From the NCBI GenBank assembly GCA_035540755.1, contig DATLGD010000175.1, forward strand, positions 1 to 20,957: DNA of 20,957 nucleotides. Direction: 5' to 3'. Position numbers and translations under genes: made by a program. The DNA is from DATLGD01 sp035540755. GTDB taxonomy: Bacteria; Actinomycetota; Actinomycetes; Mycobacteriales; SCTD01. The notes beneath the pieces are model-generated. The model worked only from the letters and a program-made list of their open reading frames with translations, was not told the DNA's origin and did no database searches. This document shows, piece after piece, positions 6,010-12,668 of this stretch. Each line of letters opens with the position of its first letter. Within the stretch, counting starts at the first letter, position 1.

Positions 6010-7164
6010 CTACAACCCGATCCGCTTGGCGACGACCTCGTTCATGATCTCGTCCGTGCCGCCGCCGATGCGCAGGATCCGGCTGTCGCGGTAGTGCCGC
6101 TCGACCTCCCCCTCCCGCACGTACCCCATCCCGCCGAACAGCTGTACTGCGCTGTCGACGACGGCGTCGCAGGCCGCGCACGCGGTGTTCTTCGCCATGC
6201 TCACCTCGGTGACAGCGCGATCGGCGGCGCCGCTCGTGTCGCCGAGCCACAGGTCGTAGGCCGCGCGGGTCGTGGTCCTCGCCACCCACACCTGCCGCAC
6301 CATCTCGGCCACCTTGTGCCGCACCACCTGGCGCCCCGCGAGCGGGCGGCCGAAGGTCTCCCGGTCCTTCACCCACTGCAGCGTCAGGTCCAGGCAGCGC
6401 TGCGCGGTGGCGTAAGCCTGCACGGCGAGAGCCAGCCGCTCGCTCTGGAACTGCTGCATGATCTGGACGAAGCCCGACCCCTCCTCCCCCACGAGGTTGC
6501 GCACCGGCACGCGCACGTCGGCGAAGGACAGCTCGGCGGTGTCGCTGCACCGCCAGCCCATCTTGTCCAGTCGGCGGCTCACCGTGAACCCGGGCGTCCC
6601 CTTGTCGACGACGAGCAGGGAGATGCCCTGCCAGCCGGGCCCTCCGGTGCGCACCGCCGTGGTCACGAAGTCGGCGCGAACGCCGGAGGTGATGTAGGTC
6701 TTCGCGCCGTTGACCACGTAGTGGTCGCCGTCGCGCACCGCGCGCGTGCGCAGGCCGGCGACGTCGGAGCCGCCGTCCGGCTCGGTGACGGCGAGCGCGC
6801 CGATCTTCTCCCCCGCCAGCGTGGGCCGCACGTCCCGGTCGACGAGGTCGGGGCTGCCGCTGCCCACGATGTGCGGCAGGGCGATGCCGTGCGTGAACAG
6901 CGACGCCACGAGGCCACCCGAGCCGCCGCCGGCGAGCACCTCCTCGACGACGATGGCGGCGTCCACCGGGTCTCCCCCGCCGCCGCCGACGTCGGACGGG
7001 AACGCGACACCGAGCAGGCCGGCCTCGGCGAAGGTGCGATGCAGGGAGCGGGGCAGCTCGCCGTCGTCCTCCCATCGCTCGACCTGCGGCGCGACCTCGC
7101 GCGCCACGATGTCGCGGGCGAGCGCCCGCAGCGCCCGGCGCTCCGGGGTGTCCCAGTCGATCAC
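6010..7164 (-). CDS. acyl-CoA dehydrogenase (with a TIGR03084 partner)
   Basis: A 384-residue FAD enzyme that oxidises acyl-CoA to trans-2-enoyl-CoA and passes electrons to ETF. The three ACAD domains are complete: alpha N-domain (1-120), beta middle domain with LAVTEPDGGSDVAGL (about 124-138) and GWRCSDTAELSFADVRVP, and the C-terminal helical bundle ending FGGMGYVREGEVERHYRDSRI. The catalytic base is likely Glu242 in FQSERLALA, the isovaleryl/long-chain type position, since the medium-chain position reads IGGGT (Gly). The GTG at 7164 overlaps the stop of the upstream TIGR03084 gene by 4 bases, so the two are co-translated from the promoter controlled at 7953-7968. Substrate chain length is not evident; a branched or substituted acyl-CoA is possible. 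Confidence 0.94.
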   Translation of the reverse strand: MIDWDTPERRALRALARDIVAREVAPQVERWEDDGELPRSLHRTFAEAGLLGVAFPSDVGGGGGDPVDAAIVVEEVLAGGGSGGLVASLFTHGIALPHIVGSGSPDLVDRDVRPTLAGEKIGALAVTEPDGGSDVAGLRTRAVRDGDHYVVNGAKTYITSGVRADFVTTAVRTGGPGWQGISLLVVDKGTPGFTVSRRLDKMGWRCSDTAELSFADVRVPVRNLVGEEGSGFVQIMQQFQSERLALAVQAYATAQRCLDLTLQWVKDRETFGRPLAGRQVVRHKVAEMVRQVWVARTTTRAAYDLWLGDTSGAADRAVTEVSMAKNTACAACDAVVDSAVQLFGGMGYVREGEVERHYRDSRILRIGGGTDEIMNEVVAKRIGL

Positions 7165-7952
7165 CGCTGCACCAGCGGTGCGCGGCCCGGTCCTGGCGGA
7201 CCGGCGAAGCACTGCGCGAGGTCGAGCCACTCGTCCGCGGCCGCGCCGTCGGCCACGAGGGCGGTGTCGGCCCGGTGCCGGCGCTGGGTGACGAGCAGGC
7301 AGAAGTCCTCGGCGGGGCCGGTGACCCGGTCGTGCGCGCCGACGTCGCCGAACGACCACGTGCCGCCGTCGGGCGCGGTCAGCTCGACGGCGACGTCGGC
7401 ATGCGGCTGGGTGCGGCCCCGCACGACGTAGCTGAAGCCGCGGGTGCGCACGCCGAGGTGGCAGATGTGCCGGAGCCGGGCCGTGGGGGTGCGCCGGACC
7501 CGGGCCGCGTCAGCGACGTCCTGCCCGTGCGCCCAGTACTCCATCAGCCGCGCGGTGGCGAACGACACCGGGCTCATGGGCGGCCCGTACCAGGGCACCT
7601 TCGTCCCCGGCTCGAGGTCGGCGAACGCGTCCACCATCGCGTCGAAGCCGGCCTGCCAGCCGGCCATCAGCTCCTGCCGGCTCAGGCCGCGGCGCGACGT
7701 CAGCTGCCCGGTGAGGAAGCCGTCGATGTCCTTCGCGATCTCCGGCAGCCCGGCGAGGAACAGCTGCGGGGTCGTGGCGGCCTTGTGCGCCTCCTCGTCG
7801 CTGCCGGCCAGGTGGCTCACGGTGTCGCGCACGTCCCAGCCCTCGGCCGGGGTCGGCAGGGCCAGGTCGGTGCGCTCGACGAGGTCGCGCAGATCGCGCT
7901 GCTCGGCGCGCAGGTCGTCCAGCAGGTCCGTCAGCGACGGGCGGTCCACCAT
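7161..7952 (-). CDS. TIGR03084-family metal-binding protein (DinB/maleylpyruvate isomerase-like)
   Basis: A 263-residue protein with an N-terminal DinB/MDMPI-like four-helix bundle and a C-terminal domain. The probable metal ligands are His47 in VSHLAGSDEEAH, Glu138 and His142 in RLMEYWAHGQDVADA. The initial WDVRDTVSHLAGSDEEA is typical of the actinobacterial TIGR03084 group. Related mycothiol-dependent maleylpyruvate isomerases use mycothiol, but this group has no established reaction. It is first in an operon with the acyl-CoA dehydrogenase (4-base GTGA overlap). The ATG at 7952 follows a TAGCGT -10 box by 8 bases without a ribosome-binding site, so its mRNA is probably leaderless. A role in the same acyl-CoA pathway, perhaps in thiol transfer or hydration, is inferred from context. 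Confidence 0.9.
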   Translation of the reverse strand: MVDRPSLTDLLDDLRAEQRDLRDLVERTDLALPTPAEGWDVRDTVSHLAGSDEEAHKAATTPQLFLAGLPEIAKDIDGFLTGQLTSRRGLSRQELMAGWQAGFDAMVDAFADLEPGTKVPWYGPPMSPVSFATARLMEYWAHGQDVADAARVRRTPTARLRHICHLGVRTRGFSYVVRGRTQPHADVAVELTAPDGGTWSFGDVGAHDRVTGPAEDFCLLVTQRRHRADTALVADGAAADEWLDLAQCFAGPPGPGRAPLVQR

Positions 7953-7968
7953 GTGAACGGACGCTAAC
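7953..7968 (-). promoter_or_regulatory. operator copy A (GTTAGCGTCCGTTCAC) between tetR and the TIGR03084 gene
   Basis: The first of three copies of GTTAGCNNNCGTTCAC. It fills most of the 25-base gap between two divergent start codons and contains or touches both -10 boxes. It has imperfect dyad symmetry (GTnAnC/GnTnAC at the ends), as many TetR operators have. A bound dimer would block both directions at once. Confidence 0.65.
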
Positions 7969-7970
7969 AT
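7961..7970. promoter_or_regulatory. overlapping divergent -10 boxes of two leaderless promoters
   Basis: On the plus strand TAACAT (7965-7970) is 7 bases before the tetR ATG at 7978. On the minus strand TAGCGT (7961-7966) is 8 bases before the ATG at 7952. The two boxes share the TA at 7965-7966. Only one polymerase could occupy the site at a time. Confidence 0.55.
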
Positions 7971-7977
7971 CCGGCGG

Positions 7978-8538
7978 ATGACCCGACCGGCGCCCCGCCG
8001 CGAGCAGCTGCTGGCGGCAGCCGCCTCGCTGTTCGCCGAGCGCGGGTTCCACGGCGTCGGCATCGACGACATCGGCGCGGCCGCCGGCATCAGCGGCCCC
8101 GGCGTCTACCGGCACTTCGACAGCAAGCGGGCGCTGCTCGAGGCGCTCTGCGACCGCGCCATGACGCGGATGCTCGACGGCGCTCGTCAGCTGCGCGCCG
8201 AGCACGACGACCCGCGCCGTGCGCTCGAGGCGCTGGTGGACCTGCACGCGGACTTCTCGGTGCGCTCCCGCGCGCTGCTCGGCGTGTGGCTGCGCGAGCA
8301 GCGGTCCTTGTCCGACGACGTCCGGCGCTCGCTGCGCCGGCGGCAGCGCGAGTACGAACGGGTGTGGCGCAGCGCCGCGGCGCCGCTGCGCACCGACCTG
8401 GACGCGTCCGAGGTGGCGGTGCTGGTGTCGGCGGCGCTGGCGCTGCTCAACGCCACCGCCCTGACCGAGGCCACGGTGCCGGCCGAACGGCACGTCGCGC
8501 TGCTGCGGGCCGCCGCCCTGGCCGCGCTCCTCCCCTGA
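7978..8538 (+). CDS. TetR/AcrR-family transcriptional regulator
   Basis: A 186-residue TetR-type repressor. The N-terminal HTH is at about residues 10-57: LLAAAASLFAERGFHGVGIDDIGAAAGISGPGVYRHFDSKRALLEALC, quoted here only by its parts LFAERGF, GISGPGVYRHF and KRALL. The C-terminal ligand domain is short and rich in Arg, Leu and Ala (LREQRSLSDDVRRSLRRRQREYERVW), resembling regulators found beside acyl-CoA degradation genes in actinobacteria. It starts 25 bases from the divergent TIGR03084 gene. It probably binds copy A to repress itself and its neighbour, and copies B and C to control the second dehydrogenase and the carboxylase. The ligand is probably an acyl-CoA. Family firm; targets inferred. 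Confidence 0.92.
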   Translation: MTRPAPRREQLLAAAASLFAERGFHGVGIDDIGAAAGISGPGVYRHFDSKRALLEALCDRAMTRMLDGARQLRAEHDDPRRALEALVDLHADFSVRSRALLGVWLREQRSLSDDVRRSLRRRQREYERVWRSAAAPLRTDLDASEVAVLVSAALALLNATALTEATVPAERHVALLRAAALAALLP

Positions 8539-8642
8539 GCCGTCCCCCCGGACGTGCCAGCTCGGCGGCACTGCCAGCAGGGACCGGGGCGGCGACGTCG
8601 AACATCTCCGGACCCGCCCCTGCTCCCGGAGGACCCGTGCTC

Positions 8643-10196
8643 GTGCGCATCCCGTCGTTCCGCCTGCTCGCCGTCACCACCGGCCTGGCCGCTCTTGCCG
8701 CCGGCACGGCCGGCGCCGCCGCGGGCGTGCAGGTCGCCGGTGTCGGCCTCGACCTCGACGCGGTGCGCACCTACGCCCACCTGCACGGGTTCCAGCCCGA
8801 CATCTCCTCGCGCCTGGCAGCGGAGGCCGCCGTTGCCGGGGCCACTCCGCGCGCGGAGTGCGGCCTCGGCTCGAACCCGGAGACCGGCCGGCAGGGGCGC
8901 GTGCCGTTGTCGGAGTACGTCGACGGGCGGGCCCGGGAGGGCTACACCTGCAACACCGAGCAGGTCGGCCGGCTCGGCGAGAGTGGCGGCTTCCAGGTGC
9001 ACCGCTACGTCGACGCCGCCGGGCGCGAGTGCGCCTACTTCGACAGCACGCTGCTGTTCCCGGTCAAGGACGTGCGCAAGGGAGTGGTCGGCACGACGGT
9101 GCTCGACATGAGCGACCCGGCGAACCCGGTCAAGACCGCGTCCCTGGTCACGCCGGCGATGGACTCCCCGCACGAGTCGCTGCGCCTGAACGCCGAGCGC
9201 GGCCTGCTCGTGGCCGGCATGGGGTCGCCGGCCACGCACGTCGGCTTCGTCGACGTGTACGACGTCTCGGCCGACTGCCGGCAGCCGGTGCTGAAGGCCT
9301 CCCTGCCCGTCGGCGGGCTGGGGCACGAGGGCGGCTTCTCCCCCGACGGCATGACCTACTGGGTGACCACGACGGCCCGCCCGGGGATCCAGGCGATCGA
9401 CCTCAGCAACCCGTCGCTGCCGACGCCGGTCTGGCGCACCGACGCGCACACCGTGCACGGGATGTCCTTCAGCGCCGACGGCAACCGCGCCTACCTGGCC
9501 GACAACGGCAGGGGCGGGCTGACCATCCTGGACGTCAGCGAGATCCAGGCCCGCAAGGCTGGCGCGACGGCCCGGGTGGTGAGCACCCTGAGCTGGCCCG
9601 AGGTGTCCATCCCGCAGAACAGCAACCCGGTGACGATCGGCGGCAAGCCCTTCCTCATCGAGTACGACGAGTACGCCAGCGGCAATCGGGTGGGCGCGGC
9701 GCGCATCATCGACATCTCCGACGAGACCGCGCCGAAGGTGGTCTCGCAGCTGCGCCTGGAGGTGCACCAGCCCGAGGCCCGCGCCGACCAGTCCGGCGAC
9801 CCTGGCGCCAACCTCCCGGTGCAGGGCTACGCGGCGCACTACTGCAACGTGCCGCGCGAGGTGGAGCCGGGCATCGTGGCCTGCAGCATGATCGTGTCCG
9901 GTCTGCGCGTGTTCGACATCCGCGACCCGTACAACCCGCGAGAGATCGCGTACTTCAACCAGCCGGCGGTCGACGCCGAGACGCCGCTGGAGCGCGGCGC
10001 CTGGGCGATGTCGGCGCCCGCGTTCGCCCCCGAGCGCGACGAGATCTGGTACTCCGACGGGAACACCGGCTTCTTCAGCGTGCGGCTGACCAACGGCGTC
10101 TGGCCGAAGGACGAGGTCGCGGAGCCCGAGCCGGAGCCGGCCGCGGCCCCGGGCCGCAGCGGCGGGAAGAGCAAGGCCGGCCGGCCGGGCCGCTGA
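8643..10196 (+). CDS. secreted LVIVD-repeat beta-propeller protein
   Basis: A 517-residue exported protein. The N-terminus has a signal peptide: two Arg residues (R2, R7), then a hydrophobic stretch LLAVTTGLAALAAGTAGAAAG ending near residue 28. The body has repeated LVIVD-type blades, for example TTVLDMSDPANPVKTASLV, VDVYDVSADCRQPVLKASL, QAIDLSNPSLPTP, LTILDVSE, ARIIDISDETAPKVVSQL and LRVFDIRDPYNPREIAYF, each starting with a strand and D-x-S/R-D turn. The last 25 residues are Pro/Glu- then Arg/Lys-rich. No catalytic motif is seen, so a binding or surface role is likely. Start: GGAGGA at 8628-8633 sits 9 bases before GTG 8643; GTG 8637 (2 residues longer) is also possible. It has no clear link to the flanking catabolic genes. 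Confidence 0.85.
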   Translation: MRIPSFRLLAVTTGLAALAAGTAGAAAGVQVAGVGLDLDAVRTYAHLHGFQPDISSRLAAEAAVAGATPRAECGLGSNPETGRQGRVPLSEYVDGRAREGYTCNTEQVGRLGESGGFQVHRYVDAAGRECAYFDSTLLFPVKDVRKGVVGTTVLDMSDPANPVKTASLVTPAMDSPHESLRLNAERGLLVAGMGSPATHVGFVDVYDVSADCRQPVLKASLPVGGLGHEGGFSPDGMTYWVTTTARPGIQAIDLSNPSLPTPVWRTDAHTVHGMSFSADGNRAYLADNGRGGLTILDVSEIQARKAGATARVVSTLSWPEVSIPQNSNPVTIGGKPFLIEYDEYASGNRVGAARIIDISDETAPKVVSQLRLEVHQPEARADQSGDPGANLPVQGYAAHYCNVPREVEPGIVACSMIVSGLRVFDIRDPYNPREIAYFNQPAVDAETPLERGAWAMSAPAFAPERDEIWYSDGNTGFFSVRLTNGVWPKDEVAEPEPEPAAAPGRSGGKSKAGRPGR

Positions 10197-10290
10197 CGCG
10201 GCCCTGCCCCGGGTTCCGGGAGCGCTCGGCACCTCGACGCGCCGCGCTCCGGGGCCCCGGTCACCCTCGGCCTCGGCCCCGGAGGACGCG

Positions 10291-10911
10291 ATGACCCGCT
10301 GGTCGCTGGCTGCGCTGCTCGCCCTGCTGGTGGCGTGCGCCGGGCCGCCGCAGGACGAGCCGGCGCTCCTCGAGAGCACGGAACTCGTCGATGCCCTCCG
10401 CTCCGGCGGGCACGTGCTGCTGGTCCGGCACACCGAGACCTCCCGCGGCGGCATCGACTCGCTCACCACGCTCGGCGACTGCACGGCGCAGCGACCGCTC
10501 ACCGACCGGGGGCGGCAGGACGCGCGCGCGCTCGGAGAGGCCCTCCGGCAGCTGGCGGTCCCGGTGGGTCGGGTCGTGGCGAGCCCGTTCTGCCGCACGG
10601 TCGAGACCGCCGTGCTCGCCTTCGGCGAGACCGAGACCGACGACGCGCTGCTCGCGCTGGCCTCGGTCGGCGACGACGGCGCCCCGGCCCAGGACCGCAC
10701 CCTGGACGCCGCGCGTGCGCTGGTGCTGCAGCCCCCACCCGAGGAGGCGAACACCGTGCTCGTCGGACACGTGTCGACGATCGGTCCGCTGACCGGCAGC
10801 TCACCGGCCGAGGGCGGCACGGTCGTGCTGCGCGCCGTCGACGGCGAGCTCGTGGTGGTCGCCGAGGTGCCCCCCGGGGGTTGGCAGGAGCTGGCCGCGG
10901 AGGTCGGGTAG
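10291..10911 (+). CDS. histidine phosphatase-like lipoprotein
   Basis: A 206-residue protein with a lipoprotein signal: MTRWSLAALLALLVACAG, with the lipobox LVAC and Cys16 as the lipidated residue, so it should sit on the outer face of the membrane. The mature part is a histidine phosphatase: LLVRHTETS with His47 (Thr replaces the Gly of RHG), SPFCRTVETA with Arg102, and LVGHVSTIG with His160. The usual acid residue between these is not clear. ATG is preceded by a GGAGGA Shine-Dalgarno. It follows the LVIVD gene after 94 bases on the same strand, so it may be co-transcribed as part of an extracytoplasmic pair. It converges on the thioesterase with an 11-base gap. Confidence 0.88.
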   Translation: MTRWSLAALLALLVACAGPPQDEPALLESTELVDALRSGGHVLLVRHTETSRGGIDSLTTLGDCTAQRPLTDRGRQDARALGEALRQLAVPVGRVVASPFCRTVETAVLAFGETETDDALLALASVGDDGAPAQDRTLDAARALVLQPPPEEANTVLVGHVSTIGPLTGSSPAEGGTVVLRAVDGELVVVAEVPPGGWQELAAEVG

Positions 10912-10922
10912 GCGCCTCCGGG

Positions 10923-11429
10923 TCAGGGAGCGACCGGCCCCTGGCCGCCGCCGCTGGTCAGGGCGGTTGCGAAGTGCGACACGTCGACCACGACGAACAG
11001 GCCGGTGGCCCGGAACGTGACGACCCCGTCCGGTCCGGTGCACTCGCAGGACACCCACACCTTGCGGCCGTCGCGACGGTCGAGGCGGCCCCGCACCTCG
11101 TACGGCACGCCGGTGAGCACCGGCTTGAGGTAGTCGACCTCGAGCCGCCTCGTGACACCCGGTGCGCGCACGACGTAGAGCAGGTAGCCGAGGACGTCGT
11201 CGACGACCACCGCCACGGCACCGCCGTGCGCGATCCCCGGTGCGCCGCTGTGCCGCTCCTCGAACACGTGCCGCGCGACGACGTCGTCGCCGTCGCGCCG
11301 CACCTCGAGGTGGAAGCCCTGCTCGGCTTCCGGCCCGCAGCCCAGGCAGGTCGGGTAGTGCGGGGGCAGCACCGGGTCGTCGAGGCGGTGCTGCACGTCG
11401 CGCAGGTGGTTCAGGACCTCGTCAGACAC
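10923..11429 (-). CDS. hotdog-fold acyl-CoA thioesterase (PaaI/4HBT-like)
   Basis: A 168-residue hotdog protein with an N-terminal extension. The extension contains CLGCGPEAEQGFHLE (the Cys pair at about 28-31 recurs in actinobacterial members), then GIAHGGAVAVVVDDVLGYLLY, the central-helix region with HGG and Asp residues expected for the active site. The C-terminal strands include DYLKPVLTGVPYEVRG. The GTG start overlaps the end of the acyl-CoA dehydrogenase by 8 bases, so this is the second gene of that operon, under the control region at 12596-12613. It may remove CoA from dead-end acyl-CoA intermediates and so keep CoA free. The specific thioester is unknown. Confidence 0.9.
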   Translation of the reverse strand: MSDEVLNHLRDVQHRLDDPVLPPHYPTCLGCGPEAEQGFHLEVRRDGDDVVARHVFEERHSGAPGIAHGGAVAVVVDDVLGYLLYVVRAPGVTRRLEVDYLKPVLTGVPYEVRGRLDRRDGRKVWVSCECTGPDGVVTFRATGLFVVVDVSHFATALTSGGGQGPVAP

Positions 11430-12564
11430 CCAGGGACCTGCCGATGATCTCCTTCATGACCTCGGTGGTGCCGCCGTAGATGGTCTGCACGCGCGAGTCG
11501 ACGAACGCCTTGGCGACGGGGTACTCGAGCATGTAGCCGTAGCCGCCGTGCAGCTGCACGCACTGGTCGACGACCTTCTTCTGCAGCTCGGTGGTCCACC
11601 ACTTGGCCATGGCGGCGTCCTGCACGGTGAACCGCCCGGCGTTGTGCTCGAGCACCGCCTTCTCGAGGTAGTGCTCAGCGATCGTCACCTCGGTCTCCAG
11701 CTCGGCCAGCACGAAGCGGTTGTGCTGGAACGACCCGATCGGCCGGCCGAACGCAGTGCGCCCCTTGCAGTACTCGACGGTGAGGTCGAGGACGTACCGC
11801 GACGCCGCCACCGCCACCACCGCGATGGACAGCCGCTCCTGCGGCAGCTTCTCCATCAGGTGGACGAACCCGCCGCCCTCCTGCCCGACGAGGTTGGCGG
11901 CCGGCACGCGGACGTCGTCGAAGAACAGCTCGGCGGTGTCCTGCGCCTTCATGCCGACCTTCTCGAGGTTGCGCCCGCGCTCGAAGCCCTTCATGCCGCG
12001 CTCGACCGCCAGCAGCGAGAAGCCGTGCGCGCCCTTGTCCGGGTCGGTGCGCGCCACGACCAGCACCAGGTCGGACAGGATGCCGTTGGTGATGAACGTC
12101 TTCGAGCCGTTCAGCACCCAGTCGCCGCCGTCACGACGCGCGGTGGTCCTCAGCCCCTGCAGGTCCGAGCCGGCGCCGGGCTCGCTCATGGCGATCGCGG
12201 TGATGAGCTCGCCGGTGACGAACGGCGGCAGCCAGCGCGCCTTCTGCTCGTCGGTGGTGAGGTCGAGCAGGTACGGCGCGACGACGTCGTTGTGCAGCGT
12301 GAAGCCGACGCCGCTCGCGCCGGCCCGGGTGAGCTCCTCGCTGACGACGCAGTTGTAGCGGAAGTCCCTCACCCCGCCGCCGCCGTACTGCTCCGGCACG
12401 TCCATGCCCAGCAGCCCTTGCTTGCCGCCCTCGAGCCAGACCGACCGGTCGACGACGCCCGCCTTCTCCCACTCGGCGTGGAAGGGAGCGACCTGCCGCT
12501 CCACGAAGCCGCGGACCGCACTGCGGAAGGCGTCGTGCTCGGACTCGTACAGCGCAGCGCGCAC
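11422..12564 (-). CDS. acyl-CoA dehydrogenase (long-chain/LCAD-like)
   Basis: A 380-residue FAD acyl-CoA dehydrogenase, full length. It is strikingly similar to the mammalian long-chain type: EWEKAGVV, GKQGLLGMDVPEQYGG, IAMSEPGAGSDLQGL (about 124-138), KVGMKAQDTAELFFDDVRVPA, and the C-terminal LHGGYGYMLEYPVAKAFVDSR. The catalytic base is Glu243 in LPQERLSIA (equivalent to Glu291 of human LCAD); the medium-chain position is Gly (IYGGT, 362-366), as in that family. Start is GTG 12564 with the Shine-Dalgarno GGGAGGAAG. It is in an operon with the downstream thioesterase (8-base overlap). Copy B of the operator lies 34 bases upstream, overlapping its -10 box. It is likely the first oxidation step before a carboxylase step. 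Confidence 0.95.
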   Translation of the reverse strand: MRAALYESEHDAFRSAVRGFVERQVAPFHAEWEKAGVVDRSVWLEGGKQGLLGMDVPEQYGGGGVRDFRYNCVVSEELTRAGASGVGFTLHNDVVAPYLLDLTTDEQKARWLPPFVTGELITAIAMSEPGAGSDLQGLRTTARRDGGDWVLNGSKTFITNGILSDLVLVVARTDPDKGAHGFSLLAVERGMKGFERGRNLEKVGMKAQDTAELFFDDVRVPAANLVGQEGGGFVHLMEKLPQERLSIAVVAVAASRYVLDLTVEYCKGRTAFGRPIGSFQHNRFVLAELETEVTIAEHYLEKAVLEHNAGRFTVQDAAMAKWWTTELQKKVVDQCVQLHGGYGYMLEYPVAKAFVDSRVQTIYGGTTEVMKEIIGRSLGV

Positions 12565-12595
12565 GGCTTCCTCCCAGGTTCGATGCCTGCCCGTC

Positions 12596-12601
12596 AGGTT
12601 A
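12596..12601 (-). promoter_or_regulatory. -10 box (TAACCT) of the acyl-CoA dehydrogenase promoter
   Basis: On the minus strand TAACCT fits TANNNT, about 31 bases before the GTG at 12564, leaving a leader of about 25 bases that carries the Shine-Dalgarno sequence. It overlaps the end of operator copy B in the same relative position as TAACAT does in copy A. Confidence 0.5.
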
Positions 12602-12613
12602 GCCGCCGTTCAC
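12598..12613 (+). promoter_or_regulatory. operator copy B (GTTAGCCGCCGTTCAC)
   Basis: The second copy of GTTAGCNNNCGTTCAC, in the 104-base divergent gap between the second acyl-CoA dehydrogenase and the membrane-anchored hydrolase. It shares the flanks GG before and A-CC after with copy C. It probably controls both directions. Confidence 0.65.
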
Positions 12614-12668
12614 ATCCGCCGCCCGGTCGACGTCGTTTCCGGTCCGGGAGCCCGGGCACGCCGACGTC

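Noticed and set aside
10249..10260. Palindrome CCGGGGCCCCGG between the LVIVD and phosphatase genes
   Set aside because: It has no loop and no regulator context. A looser hairpin (10219-10250) has an 18-base loop. Neither is convincing as a terminator.
8187..10820. An 877-codon open frame on the minus strand
   Set aside because: Low-complexity, Arg/Val/Gly-rich antisense of the TetR, LVIVD and phosphatase genes, which have clear family motifs and starts.
10898..10920. CGGAGG/CCTCCG inverted repeat across the 11-base convergent gap
   Set aside because: A 6-bp stem with an 11-base loop that partly lies in coding sequence. Too weak to call.
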